From Candidatus Levyibacteriota bacterium (GTDB lineage: Bacteria; Patescibacteria; Microgenomatia; Levybacterales; UBA12049): a stretch of 64,000 nucleotides of DNA. The position numbers and the translations under genes are program-made. The DNA lies in assembly GCA_029260965.1 (NCBI GenBank), contig JAJDCG010000001.1, forward strand, positions 310,001-374,000, in the 5' to 3' direction. Positions 1 to 8,740 of the stretch are shown piece after piece; the first letter of the stretch is position 1, and each line of letters starts with the position of its first letter. Under the pieces are notes generated by a model, which saw only the letters and a list, made by a program, of their open reading frames with translations, was not told the DNA's origin and searched no databases.

Positions 1-7
1 AATTATT

Positions 8-1006
8 ATGAAAGTTCCAACAGTTACCCACAAGGGTCTATCCTTTATTAATCTAAATAAACCAACGGAAGAGCAGGTAAAGTTTCTCAACAAAAACTTT
101 GGTTTTAGCATGCTTAATCTTGAGGACTTTTTGTATAAAACCCAAATCCCCAAAATAGAAATTTACGATGATTACTCTCTTATGGTTATGGATGTCCCAT
201 TTATCGCACAAATTGAAAAATCAAAGGCAGGTTCATTTATTCCGCAGGCTTTATCTAGCAAGGTTCCTCTTCGGACATTTTCGAAATCTGCCAGGAAAAA
301 AAGAATCAGCGCAGGAGAAGTAGACTTCTTTATAGGTAAAGATTATGTAGTTGTGTTACATGATGAAAAAACTCCTCAGATCGATGAGATATTTGACATG
401 TGCAGGGTTTCATCAAAACATAGGGATGAGTTTATGACAGATGGAGCTCCTTTCCTTTTTTATAGACTGGTTGATATATTAGTTGATGCATCTTTTTCAT
501 ACGTTGAGGATATTTCAAATTCTATTGATTTTATAGATAACCAGCTGGATGAGAACATATCAGCAAAAGTCATTGAAGACATTTCAATGACCAGACGCAA
601 TATTGTTGTTTTTGAGACCATGATAAAACCCGCACTTCCTATTTTTACTGATCTGGAAAGAGGTAAGTATTTAAAGCTTAACGGAGAAATGACTCCATAT
701 TGGTCAAACATTTTGGATCATTTGCAGAAAATTTGGGAAAGACTTGAGGATAATAAGGAGTTGATTCAGGGCATTTCGACTAGTCATGAGTCGATACTTT
801 CCAATAGAAGTAATGAGCTTGTTAAATTCTTCACTCTTGTTACAGCTGTTGCATTTCCATTCGTTCTTGTGAATAATCTTTATTCTATGAATGTGGTTGG
901 GCTTCCTTATGCGAAAGAGCCATGGATAGTATGGGTCTTGTTTCTCCTTGCATTTACTGGTGGTGGAATTATGCTTGCGTATTTCAAATACCGTGATTGG
1001 CTTTGA
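8..1006 (+). CDS. corA: CorA-family divalent cation transporter
   Basis: Membrane channel for Mg2+ or a related divalent cation. The 332-residue protein has the family layout: a long cytoplasmic N-terminal alpha/beta and helical part (about 1-265), then two C-terminal membrane helices (about 270-295 and 305-325) ending in a short basic tail. The signature after the first helix, normally Y-G-M-N, reads Y-S-M-N here, followed by a loop rich in Pro, Lys and Glu as expected. It converges on purM with one base between the stops, so no separate terminator fits there. The start is the first ATG in the window; only seven bases lie upstream, so the promoter is out of view. Family assignment is firm; ion preference is not. 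Confidence 0.88.
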   Translation: MKVPTVTHKGLSFINLNKPTEEQVKFLNKNFGFSMLNLEDFLYKTQIPKIEIYDDYSLMVMDVPFIAQIEKSKAGSFIPQALSSKVPLRTFSKSARKKRISAGEVDFFIGKDYVVVLHDEKTPQIDEIFDMCRVSSKHRDEFMTDGAPFLFYRLVDILVDASFSYVEDISNSIDFIDNQLDENISAKVIEDISMTRRNIVVFETMIKPALPIFTDLERGKYLKLNGEMTPYWSNILDHLQKIWERLEDNKELIQGISTSHESILSNRSNELVKFFTLVTAVAFPFVLVNNLYSMNVVGLPYAKEPWIVWVLFLLAFTGGGIMLAYFKYRDWL

Positions 1007-1007
1007 T

Positions 1008-2114
1008 CTACAACCGTACTTTTAGCGATTCTCCTTTGAAGACAATATTTTTTGGTTTTATAATCACTTGGCGTTCTCCCTCTTCTATATATCCAGCATC
1101 TAGACTTTCAAAACCATTTTCCCTTATGATTTCCTGTGCTTTTTCGACATCTTTTTTTGGTAAAAATATCGCATAATCTTGTCCCATGTTGTAGGTTTCA
1201 TATATTTCGTGATCTGACATTTCAGAATGTTTTTGAATGAAAAGAAAAAGTTCTTGAGGATCAAATAGGCGCTCAATATGATATGTGAAATTGCCTTTTG
1301 CACGCATCACTTTTCTTAATCCATGCCCGGTTATATTTGAGACATAGTGTAAATTAATGCCAGCATCAAGAAGATCTTGAATAACTACTGCGTATATATT
1401 TGTTTTTTTGAGAATTGCATCTCCAAACATAACTCCGCTTGGCAGTTTTTTTTTGTATCCATCGGTAAGTTTTTTTGCAATTGCTCTTGAGAGAGATATT
1501 CCATTTGCATTTATTCCAGAGCTTTTAAGAAAAAGTATCCTGTCACCATCTTTTAAATTGCTATCAACAAGGAGTCTTTCTTTTGATTTGATAATTCCGA
1601 CAACATTTCCACCAAGTGCAATTGTATTAGGATCGACAATCTCATTATATGAAGGTGTTTCGCCTCCTCCCCATGTTGCTTTAGCAGTATCACATGCCTG
1701 TCTCCAGCCATTTATCAGAGCTTTTGTGCGCTCAAGATTATCAAACCAGCTGCTTGCTCCAACTGCCCAAAAAGCAGTGACAACAAGGGGTTTTGCTCCA
1801 ATTGCCGCAATATCATTTATGGCAGATGCAACTGTATCATATCCAATATTGTCGTAGTAGGTTTTACCAGTAATTTTATACATTTCATCAGCAACTAAAT
1901 TTTTTGTTCCCAAACTTTCTGTTACCGATGCCATAAAATGTCCATCTTGTTCCCATACAAATGCTGATTCTCCTCTGGTGTCTTCAGCCTCTGCAAAACC
2001 ATAATTTTTGAGATGTATTGTTGTTTCTTTGCCTGCACTTTGCGCAAGAGTCTTTGCTGGGTCTAATGAGTCGTAGTCAACGCCTGATTCCTGATAGCTT
2101 ATTTTTTTATTCAT
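1008..2114 (-). CDS. purM: Phosphoribosylformylglycinamidine cyclo-ligase (AIR synthetase)
   Basis: Closes the imidazole ring, turning FGAM and ATP into AIR, step 5 of purine synthesis. At 368 residues it has the PurM fold: GTK segment near 68-70, ND near 104, a GGGETP segment in the ATP site, an ITGHGL segment and a Y-N-M-G segment toward the C terminus. It is divergent: the usual T-D-G-V-G-T-K reads T-E-S-L-G-T-K, and the D-Y after G-A-E-P-L is replaced by A-F. It is the last gene of the operon and overlaps purC by 4 bases. The context, with every other step present once or more, argues strongly for true PurM rather than a related kinase-like protein. Confidence 0.85.
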   Translation of the reverse strand: MNKKISYQESGVDYDSLDPAKTLAQSAGKETTIHLKNYGFAEAEDTRGESAFVWEQDGHFMASVTESLGTKNLVADEMYKITGKTYYDNIGYDTVASAINDIAAIGAKPLVVTAFWAVGASSWFDNLERTKALINGWRQACDTAKATWGGGETPSYNEIVDPNTIALGGNVVGIIKSKERLLVDSNLKDGDRILFLKSSGINANGISLSRAIAKKLTDGYKKKLPSGVMFGDAILKKTNIYAVVIQDLLDAGINLHYVSNITGHGLRKVMRAKGNFTYHIERLFDPQELFLFIQKHSEMSDHEIYETYNMGQDYAIFLPKKDVEKAQEIIRENGFESLDAGYIEEGERQVIIKPKNIVFKGESLKVRL

Positions 2115-3082
2115 ATCGTGATTTTATTTATGTTTTCTATTATACGTTTTTCAATAGGATAATCAAACTCCTCAAAAGTATTCCCAGTTATTTTTTCATA
2201 AACTTCAACATAACGCTGTGCTGTTTGGATTATCAAATCCTCCGACATTTCAGGAGGAGGCCCATCTCCCTGATACCCTTTGTCAGCATACCAAAGACGT
2301 AAGAACTCTTTATCAAAATTCTCTGGCTCCTGGCCTTTGATTATTCTCTCTTTGTATGTATCAGCAATCCAGAATCGTGATGAGTCAGGAGTATAGATTT
2401 CATCAATCAACATCAATTTTCCATCAAATAATCCAAATTCATATTTTGTATCAACCAAAATAATTCCGTGCTCAGCACACCACCTGCTGCCAAATTCAAA
2501 CAAATCGAGGGAAACTTTTTCCATTTGTTCATAGAGTTTTTTATTGACAATTTTTTGATTGATAATCTCTTCTCGTGTTAATCTCTCATCATGAACATCG
2601 GATCCTGCAGCTGGATGAGTGGTGGGTGTGATGATTGGCTGTTTTAGTCTTTGATTTTTTTTCATACCATCAGGAAATCTAATTCCATAGATATTTCGTT
2701 CTCCGTTTTGATAGGAATACCATACAGATGTTTTGGTAACTCCTGATAGATAGCCTCTTACAACCATCTCAACGGGAATAGGCTTACAATTTCTGGAAAT
2801 AAGAACATTTGGGTCGGGGACTGAGAGCATATGGTTATCAACTATATTTTTTGTCTTTTCAAACCAAAATGCTGCTAGCTGATTAAGAACTGCGCCCTTG
2901 AAGGGAATGTTTCCCAAAATTACATCAAAAGCTGACTGTCTATCTGTTGTTACGGTTATTCTCGTATTATTTTTAATATAAAAATCACGCACCTTGCCCG
3001 AGTATTTTTTTCCAAGATTTGGAAGATCGATAGATTCTAAAGCACGAGGAATTGTATTTAATATTGTTTTTTCATCAATCAT
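2111..3082 (-). CDS. purC: SAICAR synthetase
   Basis: Phosphoribosylaminoimidazole-succinocarboxamide synthase joins aspartate to CAIR using ATP. The 323-residue length is that of the longer (yeast-like and some bacterial) PurC form rather than the 240-residue E. coli form. Visible family features are GKVRDFY near 28-34, the DRQSAFD segment near 47, the conserved VPVEMVVRGY-like segment near 105 and DEIYTPDSSRFW near 230. Its start overlaps the purE stop by 4 bases and its stop overlaps the purM start by 4, implying translational coupling. Confidence 0.95.
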   Translation of the reverse strand: MIDEKTILNTIPRALESIDLPNLGKKYSGKVRDFYIKNNTRITVTTDRQSAFDVILGNIPFKGAVLNQLAAFWFEKTKNIVDNHMLSVPDPNVLISRNCKPIPVEMVVRGYLSGVTKTSVWYSYQNGERNIYGIRFPDGMKKNQRLKQPIITPTTHPAAGSDVHDERLTREEIINQKIVNKKLYEQMEKVSLDLFEFGSRWCAEHGIILVDTKYEFGLFDGKLMLIDEIYTPDSSRFWIADTYKERIIKGQEPENFDKEFLRLWYADKGYQGDGPPPEMSEDLIIQTAQRYVEVYEKITGNTFEEFDYPIEKRIIENINKITI

Positions 3083-3612
3083 TTATTTTTATCAAGATAA
3101 TCTTTAACACCTAGTCTATCAAGCATATCTACCTTTTCCATTACCATATCTTCAAGATCTATTTGATATTTTTCCAATTTTTTCTGAATTTCTTTATTAG
3201 TAGCGCCGATTATTCGGGCTGCCAGGAGTCCTGCGTTTTTAGCGCCATTTATCGCAACTGTTGCAACAGGTATGCCTGATGGCATCTGGACAATTGATAG
3301 AAGTGAGTCAAGTCCATCAAGGGACTTTGTTTTGACAGGGACACCGATAACTGGAAGAGTTGTGTGAGAGGCAACCATACCTGGAAGATGAGCTGATCCA
3401 CCAGCTCCAGCAATTATTACCTGTAAGCCTTTGCCTGATGCTGTTTTGGCATACTCATTCATTCTGTCTGGTGTTCTGTGAGCTGAGACAATTGTTGTTT
3501 CGTTTGGTATACCAATCTCGTCAAGAATTTTTCCTGCCTCACTCATCACAGGGAGATCACTATCCGAGCCCATTATTATGCCAATGATTGGTTGATTGTT
3601 TGAATTCTCCAT
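3079..3612 (-). CDS. purE: N5-carboxyaminoimidazole ribonucleotide mutase
   Basis: Converts N5-CAIR to CAIR. The protein is 177 residues from the ATG chosen here, which lies two bases after the purK stop; a longer reading to 3660 would run 16 residues into purK and adds nothing family-like. Class I PurE motifs are present: G-S-D-S-D near residue 15, S-A-H-R-T-P near 43-48 and G-A-G-G-S-A-H-L-P-G near 72. It works directly after PurK, encoded just upstream, and overlaps purC by 4 bases. Confidence 0.95.
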   Translation of the reverse strand: MENSNNQPIIGIIMGSDSDLPVMSEAGKILDEIGIPNETTIVSAHRTPDRMNEYAKTASGKGLQVIIAGAGGSAHLPGMVASHTTLPVIGVPVKTKSLDGLDSLLSIVQMPSGIPVATVAINGAKNAGLLAARIIGATNKEIQKKLEKYQIDLEDMVMEKVDMLDRLGVKDYLDKNK

Positions 3613-3614
3613 TG

Positions 3615-4754
3615 CTATACTGTTATAAGTGACCTTGCTTTTTCTGCCTTTGCTTTGCATTCATCAAGCGAATTTCCAACAACTGTGATGTGTCCCATTT
3701 TGCGTTCAATTCTTGTCTCCAGTTTACCATAAATATGGACAAAAACGCCAGGAATTTTTTCGGCTTTTTTAATTCCTTGAGGCTTTGCTTTTCCTTTTCT
3801 TTCTCCAAGTATGTTTATCATTACCGAGGCTGGCACAATCATTTTGGTCTCTCCAAGATCCATTCCCGAAATAGCTCTGAGGTGTTGTTCAAATTGAGAT
3901 GTTTTATTTGCTTCAATTGTATGGTGGCCTGAGTTGTGAACGCGTGGCGCAATTTCATTTATAAGGATTTCGTTAGCAGCAGTTAGAAACATTTCTACCC
4001 CAAATACTCCAGCTCCATCAAGTAGTTTTATTGCATCTTCTGCTATTTGTTTTGCTTTCGCCTTAGTTTTTTTATCAATGGACGCAGGAGAAAAAAGATA
4101 ATTAAGAATGTTATTTTCATGAATTGTCTCAACAACAGGATATGAGTTAATTATACCAGAAGTATTTCTAGCCACCATAATAGCTAATTCTTTCTTAAAC
4201 GGTACAAACTTTTCTACATATAAATTTTTGCCATGAAGTTTTCCTAGCGCGTCATCAATTTGATTTTCTGTTTTGATTAATGCATTTCCTCTCCCATCAT
4301 ACGCGCCAGTTCTAGCCTTTAGCAGTACAGGATATCCAAATTTTTTAATTGCCATTTTTATATCAGATTTTGTTTTTACTTCCAAAAAATCAGGAATCGG
4401 TAGATTATTTTTTTGGAGGAATTCGTTTTGTTTGAGCTTGTCTTGAATAATAGCTAGTGTTTTGGGAGATGGATGAACTGGTTTACCACCGTCCTTGATT
4501 TCTTGAAGAATGTTTTGGAGTCCTTTCTCATTTGTTACTTCAACTTCAATTGTCAAAACATCTGTTTTGTCAGCAAGTTCCTGAATTGCTTTTTTGTTAG
4601 TAAGCTCAGCTACTATTTGTTCATCTGCTATTTGTCCTGCAGGGGAATTGGGATCGGGGTCTAGTACTATTAGTGAGAATCCAAGCTTGTGCGCAGGGTC
4701 AACCATCATTCTGGCCAACTGCCCTCCACCAATTATTCCTACTCTAGTTGTCAT
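3615..4754 (-). CDS. purK: N5-carboxyaminoimidazole ribonucleotide synthetase
   Basis: ATP-grasp enzyme that carboxylates AIR with bicarbonate to N5-CAIR, the substrate of PurE. It opens with G-I-I-G-G-G-Q-L-A-R-M-M, the hallmark of PurK, and has the ATP-grasp D-G-R-G-N segment near 160 and N-E-I-A-P-R-V-H-N-S-G-H near 265. Two in-frame ATGs exist (4772 and 4754). I chose 4754 because an AGGAA sits about 6 bases before it and the overlap with purB shrinks to 11 bases; the result is 379 residues. The purK-purE pair shows the bacterial two-enzyme route rather than the one-step AIR carboxylase. Confidence 0.94.
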   Translation of the reverse strand: MTTRVGIIGGGQLARMMVDPAHKLGFSLIVLDPDPNSPAGQIADEQIVAELTNKKAIQELADKTDVLTIEVEVTNEKGLQNILQEIKDGGKPVHPSPKTLAIIQDKLKQNEFLQKNNLPIPDFLEVKTKSDIKMAIKKFGYPVLLKARTGAYDGRGNALIKTENQIDDALGKLHGKNLYVEKFVPFKKELAIMVARNTSGIINSYPVVETIHENNILNYLFSPASIDKKTKAKAKQIAEDAIKLLDGAGVFGVEMFLTAANEILINEIAPRVHNSGHHTIEANKTSQFEQHLRAISGMDLGETKMIVPASVMINILGERKGKAKPQGIKKAEKIPGVFVHIYGKLETRIERKMGHITVVGNSLDECKAKAEKARSLITV

Positions 4755-6147
4755 TTGTATTTCCTGATTCATCTATTTCTTTTATAGCTTTTTCTGTTAA
4801 CTCAACAGCAAGTCCGATATAGTTTTCGGGAGTCAATTTTTTAAATTTTGTTTTTATATTTTCATCAACTGATAATCCATCAACCCACTTGCTCCAATCT
4901 TCAGGATTTACGTTTTTTCCTCTTGTAAGAGTCGAGATAAGTGAATAAGGATCATTAACATTTTCTTTCCTTAAAAAGGTTTGAACAGCCTCTCCCAGTA
5001 TCGACCAGTCTTTATTAAGCGCCCTTATTATCTCCTCAATGTTTGGTTCAATTCTTGAAAGACCAGCTAGGGTACTTTTGTATCCGATCAAAGAATTGCC
5101 AAGAAATGTTCCGATTTCCCTAAGAGTTGTGCTGTCAGATAAGTCCCTTTGCAGTCTTGAGATGGGTAGTTTGCGGACAAAAAAATCACCCAAAGAATTT
5201 GCTATTCCAAGACGTCCTTCACTATTTTCAAAATCAATTGGATTTACCTTTTGGGGCATGGTTGACGATCCCACCTCGCCTTTTACAGTAGATTGCACAA
5301 ACCAATGATCACTGATATATCGCCACATATCCTGGTCCAGATCAATTATGATTCCATTTATTCTTTGATAGACTTGGATCATCTCGATTATATCCTCAGG
5401 TGGATTGATTTGAGTTGTAACAAGATTTGGTGTAAGCTCGAGAGATTTTATAAATTTTTCAGAAAATTCAATCCAGTCAATATTAGGATAGGTGTAGAAT
5501 AAAGCATTAAAATTTCCAACAGCTCCATTTAGTTTTCCTGTTAGCTTTAGTGATTTGAGTTTAATTGCCTCGTTGTTTAAGCGAGTTGCAAATACCGCAA
5601 ATTCTTTGCCGACAGTGGTTGGGACCGCTGCTTGTCCATGAGTTCTAGCAAGCATGGGTATAGCTTTGTATTTTTCAGCTCTTTTTACCATTTCACCGAC
5701 AAGCTTATTGAGTTTTGGAAGTATTACCTTGTTGGTTGCATCAACTAGCTGCATTCTGTATGAGAGATTATTAATGTCTTCTGATGTGAGACCAAAATGA
5801 ATCATTTCAAGTTGATCTTTGAGAGTTGTAGATTCAAGTTTTTTTCTCAATATTCGCTCAACTGCCTTGACATCATGACGAGTTTCTTTTTCAATATCTT
5901 TTACTTTTTCAATATCTTCATCAGTTATTATTTCACTGCTTAAGTCCTGCAATAATTTTTCTTCTTTTTCTGTAAATTTGCGGGCAATACCTGCAATTGA
6001 TAAAGCAAGAAGATATTTGGCTTCAATTTTGATGCGGTTTTTTATAAGTCCGTATTCTGATGTGATGGTTGAGAGTTCATCTACTTTTTGATTATATCTT
6101 CCATCAATTGCAGATATTGATTTTAGGGTTGATTTTTGATCTTTCAT
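4744..6147 (-). CDS. purB: Adenylosuccinate lyase
   Basis: Removes fumarate from SAICAR to give AICAR, and from adenylosuccinate to give AMP. At 467 residues it is of the E. coli-like length. The fumarase/lyase superfamily signature G-S-S-T-M-P-Q-K-V-N-P is at about residues 292-302, with the H-F-G-L-T-S-E-D segment near 115-122 and A-R-T-H-G-Q near 166. It starts one base after the first purP stop. Because purA is not in the window, only the SAICAR reaction is tied to this operon. Confidence 0.96.
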   Translation of the reverse strand: MKDQKSTLKSISAIDGRYNQKVDELSTITSEYGLIKNRIKIEAKYLLALSIAGIARKFTEKEEKLLQDLSSEIITDEDIEKVKDIEKETRHDVKAVERILRKKLESTTLKDQLEMIHFGLTSEDINNLSYRMQLVDATNKVILPKLNKLVGEMVKRAEKYKAIPMLARTHGQAAVPTTVGKEFAVFATRLNNEAIKLKSLKLTGKLNGAVGNFNALFYTYPNIDWIEFSEKFIKSLELTPNLVTTQINPPEDIIEMIQVYQRINGIIIDLDQDMWRYISDHWFVQSTVKGEVGSSTMPQKVNPIDFENSEGRLGIANSLGDFFVRKLPISRLQRDLSDSTTLREIGTFLGNSLIGYKSTLAGLSRIEPNIEEIIRALNKDWSILGEAVQTFLRKENVNDPYSLISTLTRGKNVNPEDWSKWVDGLSVDENIKTKFKKLTPENYIGLAVELTEKAIKEIDESGNTNDN

Positions 6148-6148
6148 A

Positions 6149-7243
6149 CTAACTAATTATATCACTTAGCTTGTTTTGTTCTTGTGCTTTTTTTATTTCC
6201 ATAGCAATTCTACGCCCAACATTTACAGGTTTTCCAAAGAGATAGCCACTGTACGGCGTTGCTGTAATTCCTGGTGATCCGGGGAAACGGGGAGAGACAT
6301 CTATAACAACTATGTCTTTTTTTGGTGGACCTGGTACTATAAATGATTGAAGCGCAAACGGTCCGACAATACCAGGATTTGTTAGTTCTTTGCAGGCTTT
6401 TACAAATCTCTCACCAATTTCAAATGCTGGCTCAAGCATTGATTCAAGAACTGTTACTGCGGTATGACTTGCTTCTTCATAAGAGATTGTGATTTTTTTT
6501 AAAACTTCTTCTTGATAATTAGCTGGCAGTTTGGTTATTCCATGAAAATTTGTTTGGCGTCTGGTATCGGTTCCAAGAAGCTCAAGTCTGTCTGATATGG
6601 GTGAATAGAAAAAGTTGAAGTTAACTTGTACTCCTACGATGAATTCTTCGATCACTGCTTTTTTGATCTGTTCTTCTGTAAAAAGACCGATATACATCTT
6701 CTGTTCTATTTGCTTGAGATAATCTTCATAGCTATCAACTATAAAAAATGCTCTTTCAAATTCTCTGTCTTTCTCGAGAATCTTTACAAGACATACTCTG
6801 TCTATTTTTTTAGGGTCTTTGAATTGTTTGGGGTAGCGGATTTTGGCAACATCAAGAAGGTCGTACTGGTTTGGCTTGAAACCTCTTTCCTCAATTCTTA
6901 AAAGTTTTTTATTTCCAAACATAGGGACTTCAAATTTATTTTCAATTGCATCATAGTCATTGATATATACCTCAAAAGATCTATTTGGGATAAAAATTGC
7001 GTTTGCGGCTTTCAATTTTTCCTGGATATCAGGATTTAGCACTTCTGAAAATTTATTTACCAAAATTACTTCATCAACACATCCGGTTTCACCCTTTGAT
7101 TTATAGTACTTTGCATATGTTTTTTCTCTACCTTTCTGACAAATAATTAAATTTTTAAATCCCTCATCTTTGGCGCCGCGAGCTACTTCGAGTGCCGAAT
7201 GGCTGCCAATTGCTGCAATTGTTATTGGTTTATTGCTGTTCAT
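6149..7243 (-). CDS. Archaeal-type PurP paralogue (formate-dependent AICAR ligase family)
   Basis: Second PurP-family protein of the operon, 364 residues. PurP is the ATP-grasp enzyme that formylates AICAR with free formate, known mainly from archaea. The N-terminal I-A-A-I-G-S-H-S-A-L-E-V segment and the C-terminal G-R-R-I-A-M-E-I segment match the family and the sister gene at 8741. It differs in the C-terminal region: where the sister has the typical L-E-I-S-C-R-I-V-A-G-T-N, this one has I-D-V-S-P-R-F-P-G-S-P-G. Archaea also often carry a diverged second PurP of unclear role. It sits between purH and purB with single-base gaps. Whether it makes FAICAR is open. Confidence 0.8.
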   Translation of the reverse strand: MNSNKPITIAAIGSHSALEVARGAKDEGFKNLIICQKGREKTYAKYYKSKGETGCVDEVILVNKFSEVLNPDIQEKLKAANAIFIPNRSFEVYINDYDAIENKFEVPMFGNKKLLRIEERGFKPNQYDLLDVAKIRYPKQFKDPKKIDRVCLVKILEKDREFERAFFIVDSYEDYLKQIEQKMYIGLFTEEQIKKAVIEEFIVGVQVNFNFFYSPISDRLELLGTDTRRQTNFHGITKLPANYQEEVLKKITISYEEASHTAVTVLESMLEPAFEIGERFVKACKELTNPGIVGPFALQSFIVPGPPKKDIVVIDVSPRFPGSPGITATPYSGYLFGKPVNVGRRIAMEIKKAQEQNKLSDIIS

Positions 7244-7244
7244 G

Positions 7245-8738
7245 TTAGTGCTTAAAGCTTCTGATTCCCGTAAATATCATAGCGACATCTGCTTCATTGC
7301 AGGCGTCAATTGTTTCTTGATCTCTGATAGAGCCTCCAGGTTGAATGATTGCTTTAATCCCTGCTTTTATTAATGTGTCTGGTCCGTCTCTGAAAGGAAA
7401 AAATCCATCTGTTGCTGCGACTGCTCCCTCAAGAGGCGTGAGTGCCTTACTGACACATAGCTCGCAACATCTTTTTCTGTCTTGTTGACCAACTCCTGAT
7501 GCAATCAAAACACCATCTTTTACAGCAACAACACAATTTGATTTACTGACTTGAGATATTTTCCAAGCAAACATCAAGTCATCAATTTGTTTGCTGGTTG
7601 GTTTTTTCTTTGTCACTGTTTTTAGGTTATTTACCTCAAGCCTCATGATATCAGCATCCTGGATCAGATATCCTCCTCTGACTCTCTTTTGATCATCATA
7701 CGGGACAAGAAAGGGTTTTTCAAGGTCTTTATTTTCAAGAAGTTGGAGTTTTGGTCTACTACTGAGCTCAGCTAAGGCTTCTTTTGTAAATCCTGGTGCT
7801 GCCACTATTTCAAAAAACTTTTTGTCTGCAAGCATCTGTTTTGCTAGTTTTTCATCTACAACTCTGTTGAATAAGATTACTCCTCCGAATGCCGCCAGGG
7901 GATCTCCCTCAAACCATGCTTTATGAAAAGCATCATGAATATTGTCGGCAATTGCAACGCCACATGGATTGGTGTGTTTTAAAATAACACAGGCAGGTGT
8001 TGCGCCGTTGATTAGTGAAATTGTCATAAGTCCTGAATCAAGATCTAGATAATTATTAAATGATGTTTCCTTTCCTTGAATAACCTTGAAGTTGTTAAGT
8101 CCGAGTTTGTCTTTTCCATTATCAGAAAAGAAAAAGGCTTTTTGATGAGGGTTTTCTCCATATCTTAATTCTTTTCCGTTTTTTAAAATTTGATATTTAT
8201 TTTTTGATCCGAAGAAGTTTGAGATTGAGATATCATATTCTGTAACATATGAAAATGCTTTTGCTGCTAATTTTTTTCTTTCCTCAAGTGTTGTTTGTCC
8301 TTTTGTCAGTAGTTTATAATCGTCAGGATCAACCAAGACAGATACGCTTTCATAGTTTTTGGCTGCAGCCCTTGCCATTGTTGGTCCGCCAATATCAATC
8401 ATTTCAATACCAGGTTTTTCGCTGAAGGCGTAAAAATTACAGATTACGAAATCTATATGAGGGATTTTTAATTCTTCTGCTTCTTTCTGATGAGTTTTAT
8501 TGCTTCTGTCAAAGAGAATTCCTGAGAGCGCCTGAAAGCTAATTGTCTTTACCCGACCACCAAAACTTTCAGGGTTTTTGGTAATTTCTTCAATTGGTGT
8601 AATCTTGATTTTATTTTTCTTGAGAAGTTCAGCTGTGCCGCCGGTTGCAATTATTTCTATATTATTTTTTATGAGGTTTTTTGCCAGATCTACAATTCCG
8701 GTTTTGTCATAAACACTAATTAGGGCGTATTTCTTCAT
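7245..8738 (-). CDS. purH: Bifunctional AICAR formyltransferase / IMP cyclohydrolase
   Basis: Last two steps to IMP: 10-formyl-THF-dependent formylation of AICAR and ring closure. The 497-residue protein has both domains: an N-terminal MGS-like cyclohydrolase part (about 1-180, with A-T-G-G-T near 31 and D-I-G-G-P-T near 115) and a C-terminal transformylase part. The catalytic K-H-T-N-P-C-G is at 254-260, and D-G-F-F-P-F-R-D-G lies near the end. It is some 25-30 residues shorter than typical PurH, mainly around residue 105. All catalytic motifs are intact, so its presence beside two PurP genes is true redundancy, not replacement of a broken PurH. Confidence 0.95.
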   Translation of the reverse strand: MKKYALISVYDKTGIVDLAKNLIKNNIEIIATGGTAELLKKNKIKITPIEEITKNPESFGGRVKTISFQALSGILFDRSNKTHQKEAEELKIPHIDFVICNFYAFSEKPGIEMIDIGGPTMARAAAKNYESVSVLVDPDDYKLLTKGQTTLEERKKLAAKAFSYVTEYDISISNFFGSKNKYQILKNGKELRYGENPHQKAFFFSDNGKDKLGLNNFKVIQGKETSFNNYLDLDSGLMTISLINGATPACVILKHTNPCGVAIADNIHDAFHKAWFEGDPLAAFGGVILFNRVVDEKLAKQMLADKKFFEIVAAPGFTKEALAELSSRPKLQLLENKDLEKPFLVPYDDQKRVRGGYLIQDADIMRLEVNNLKTVTKKKPTSKQIDDLMFAWKISQVSKSNCVVAVKDGVLIASGVGQQDRKRCCELCVSKALTPLEGAVAATDGFFPFRDGPDTLIKAGIKAIIQPGGSIRDQETIDACNEADVAMIFTGIRSFKH

Positions 8739-8740
8739 AA

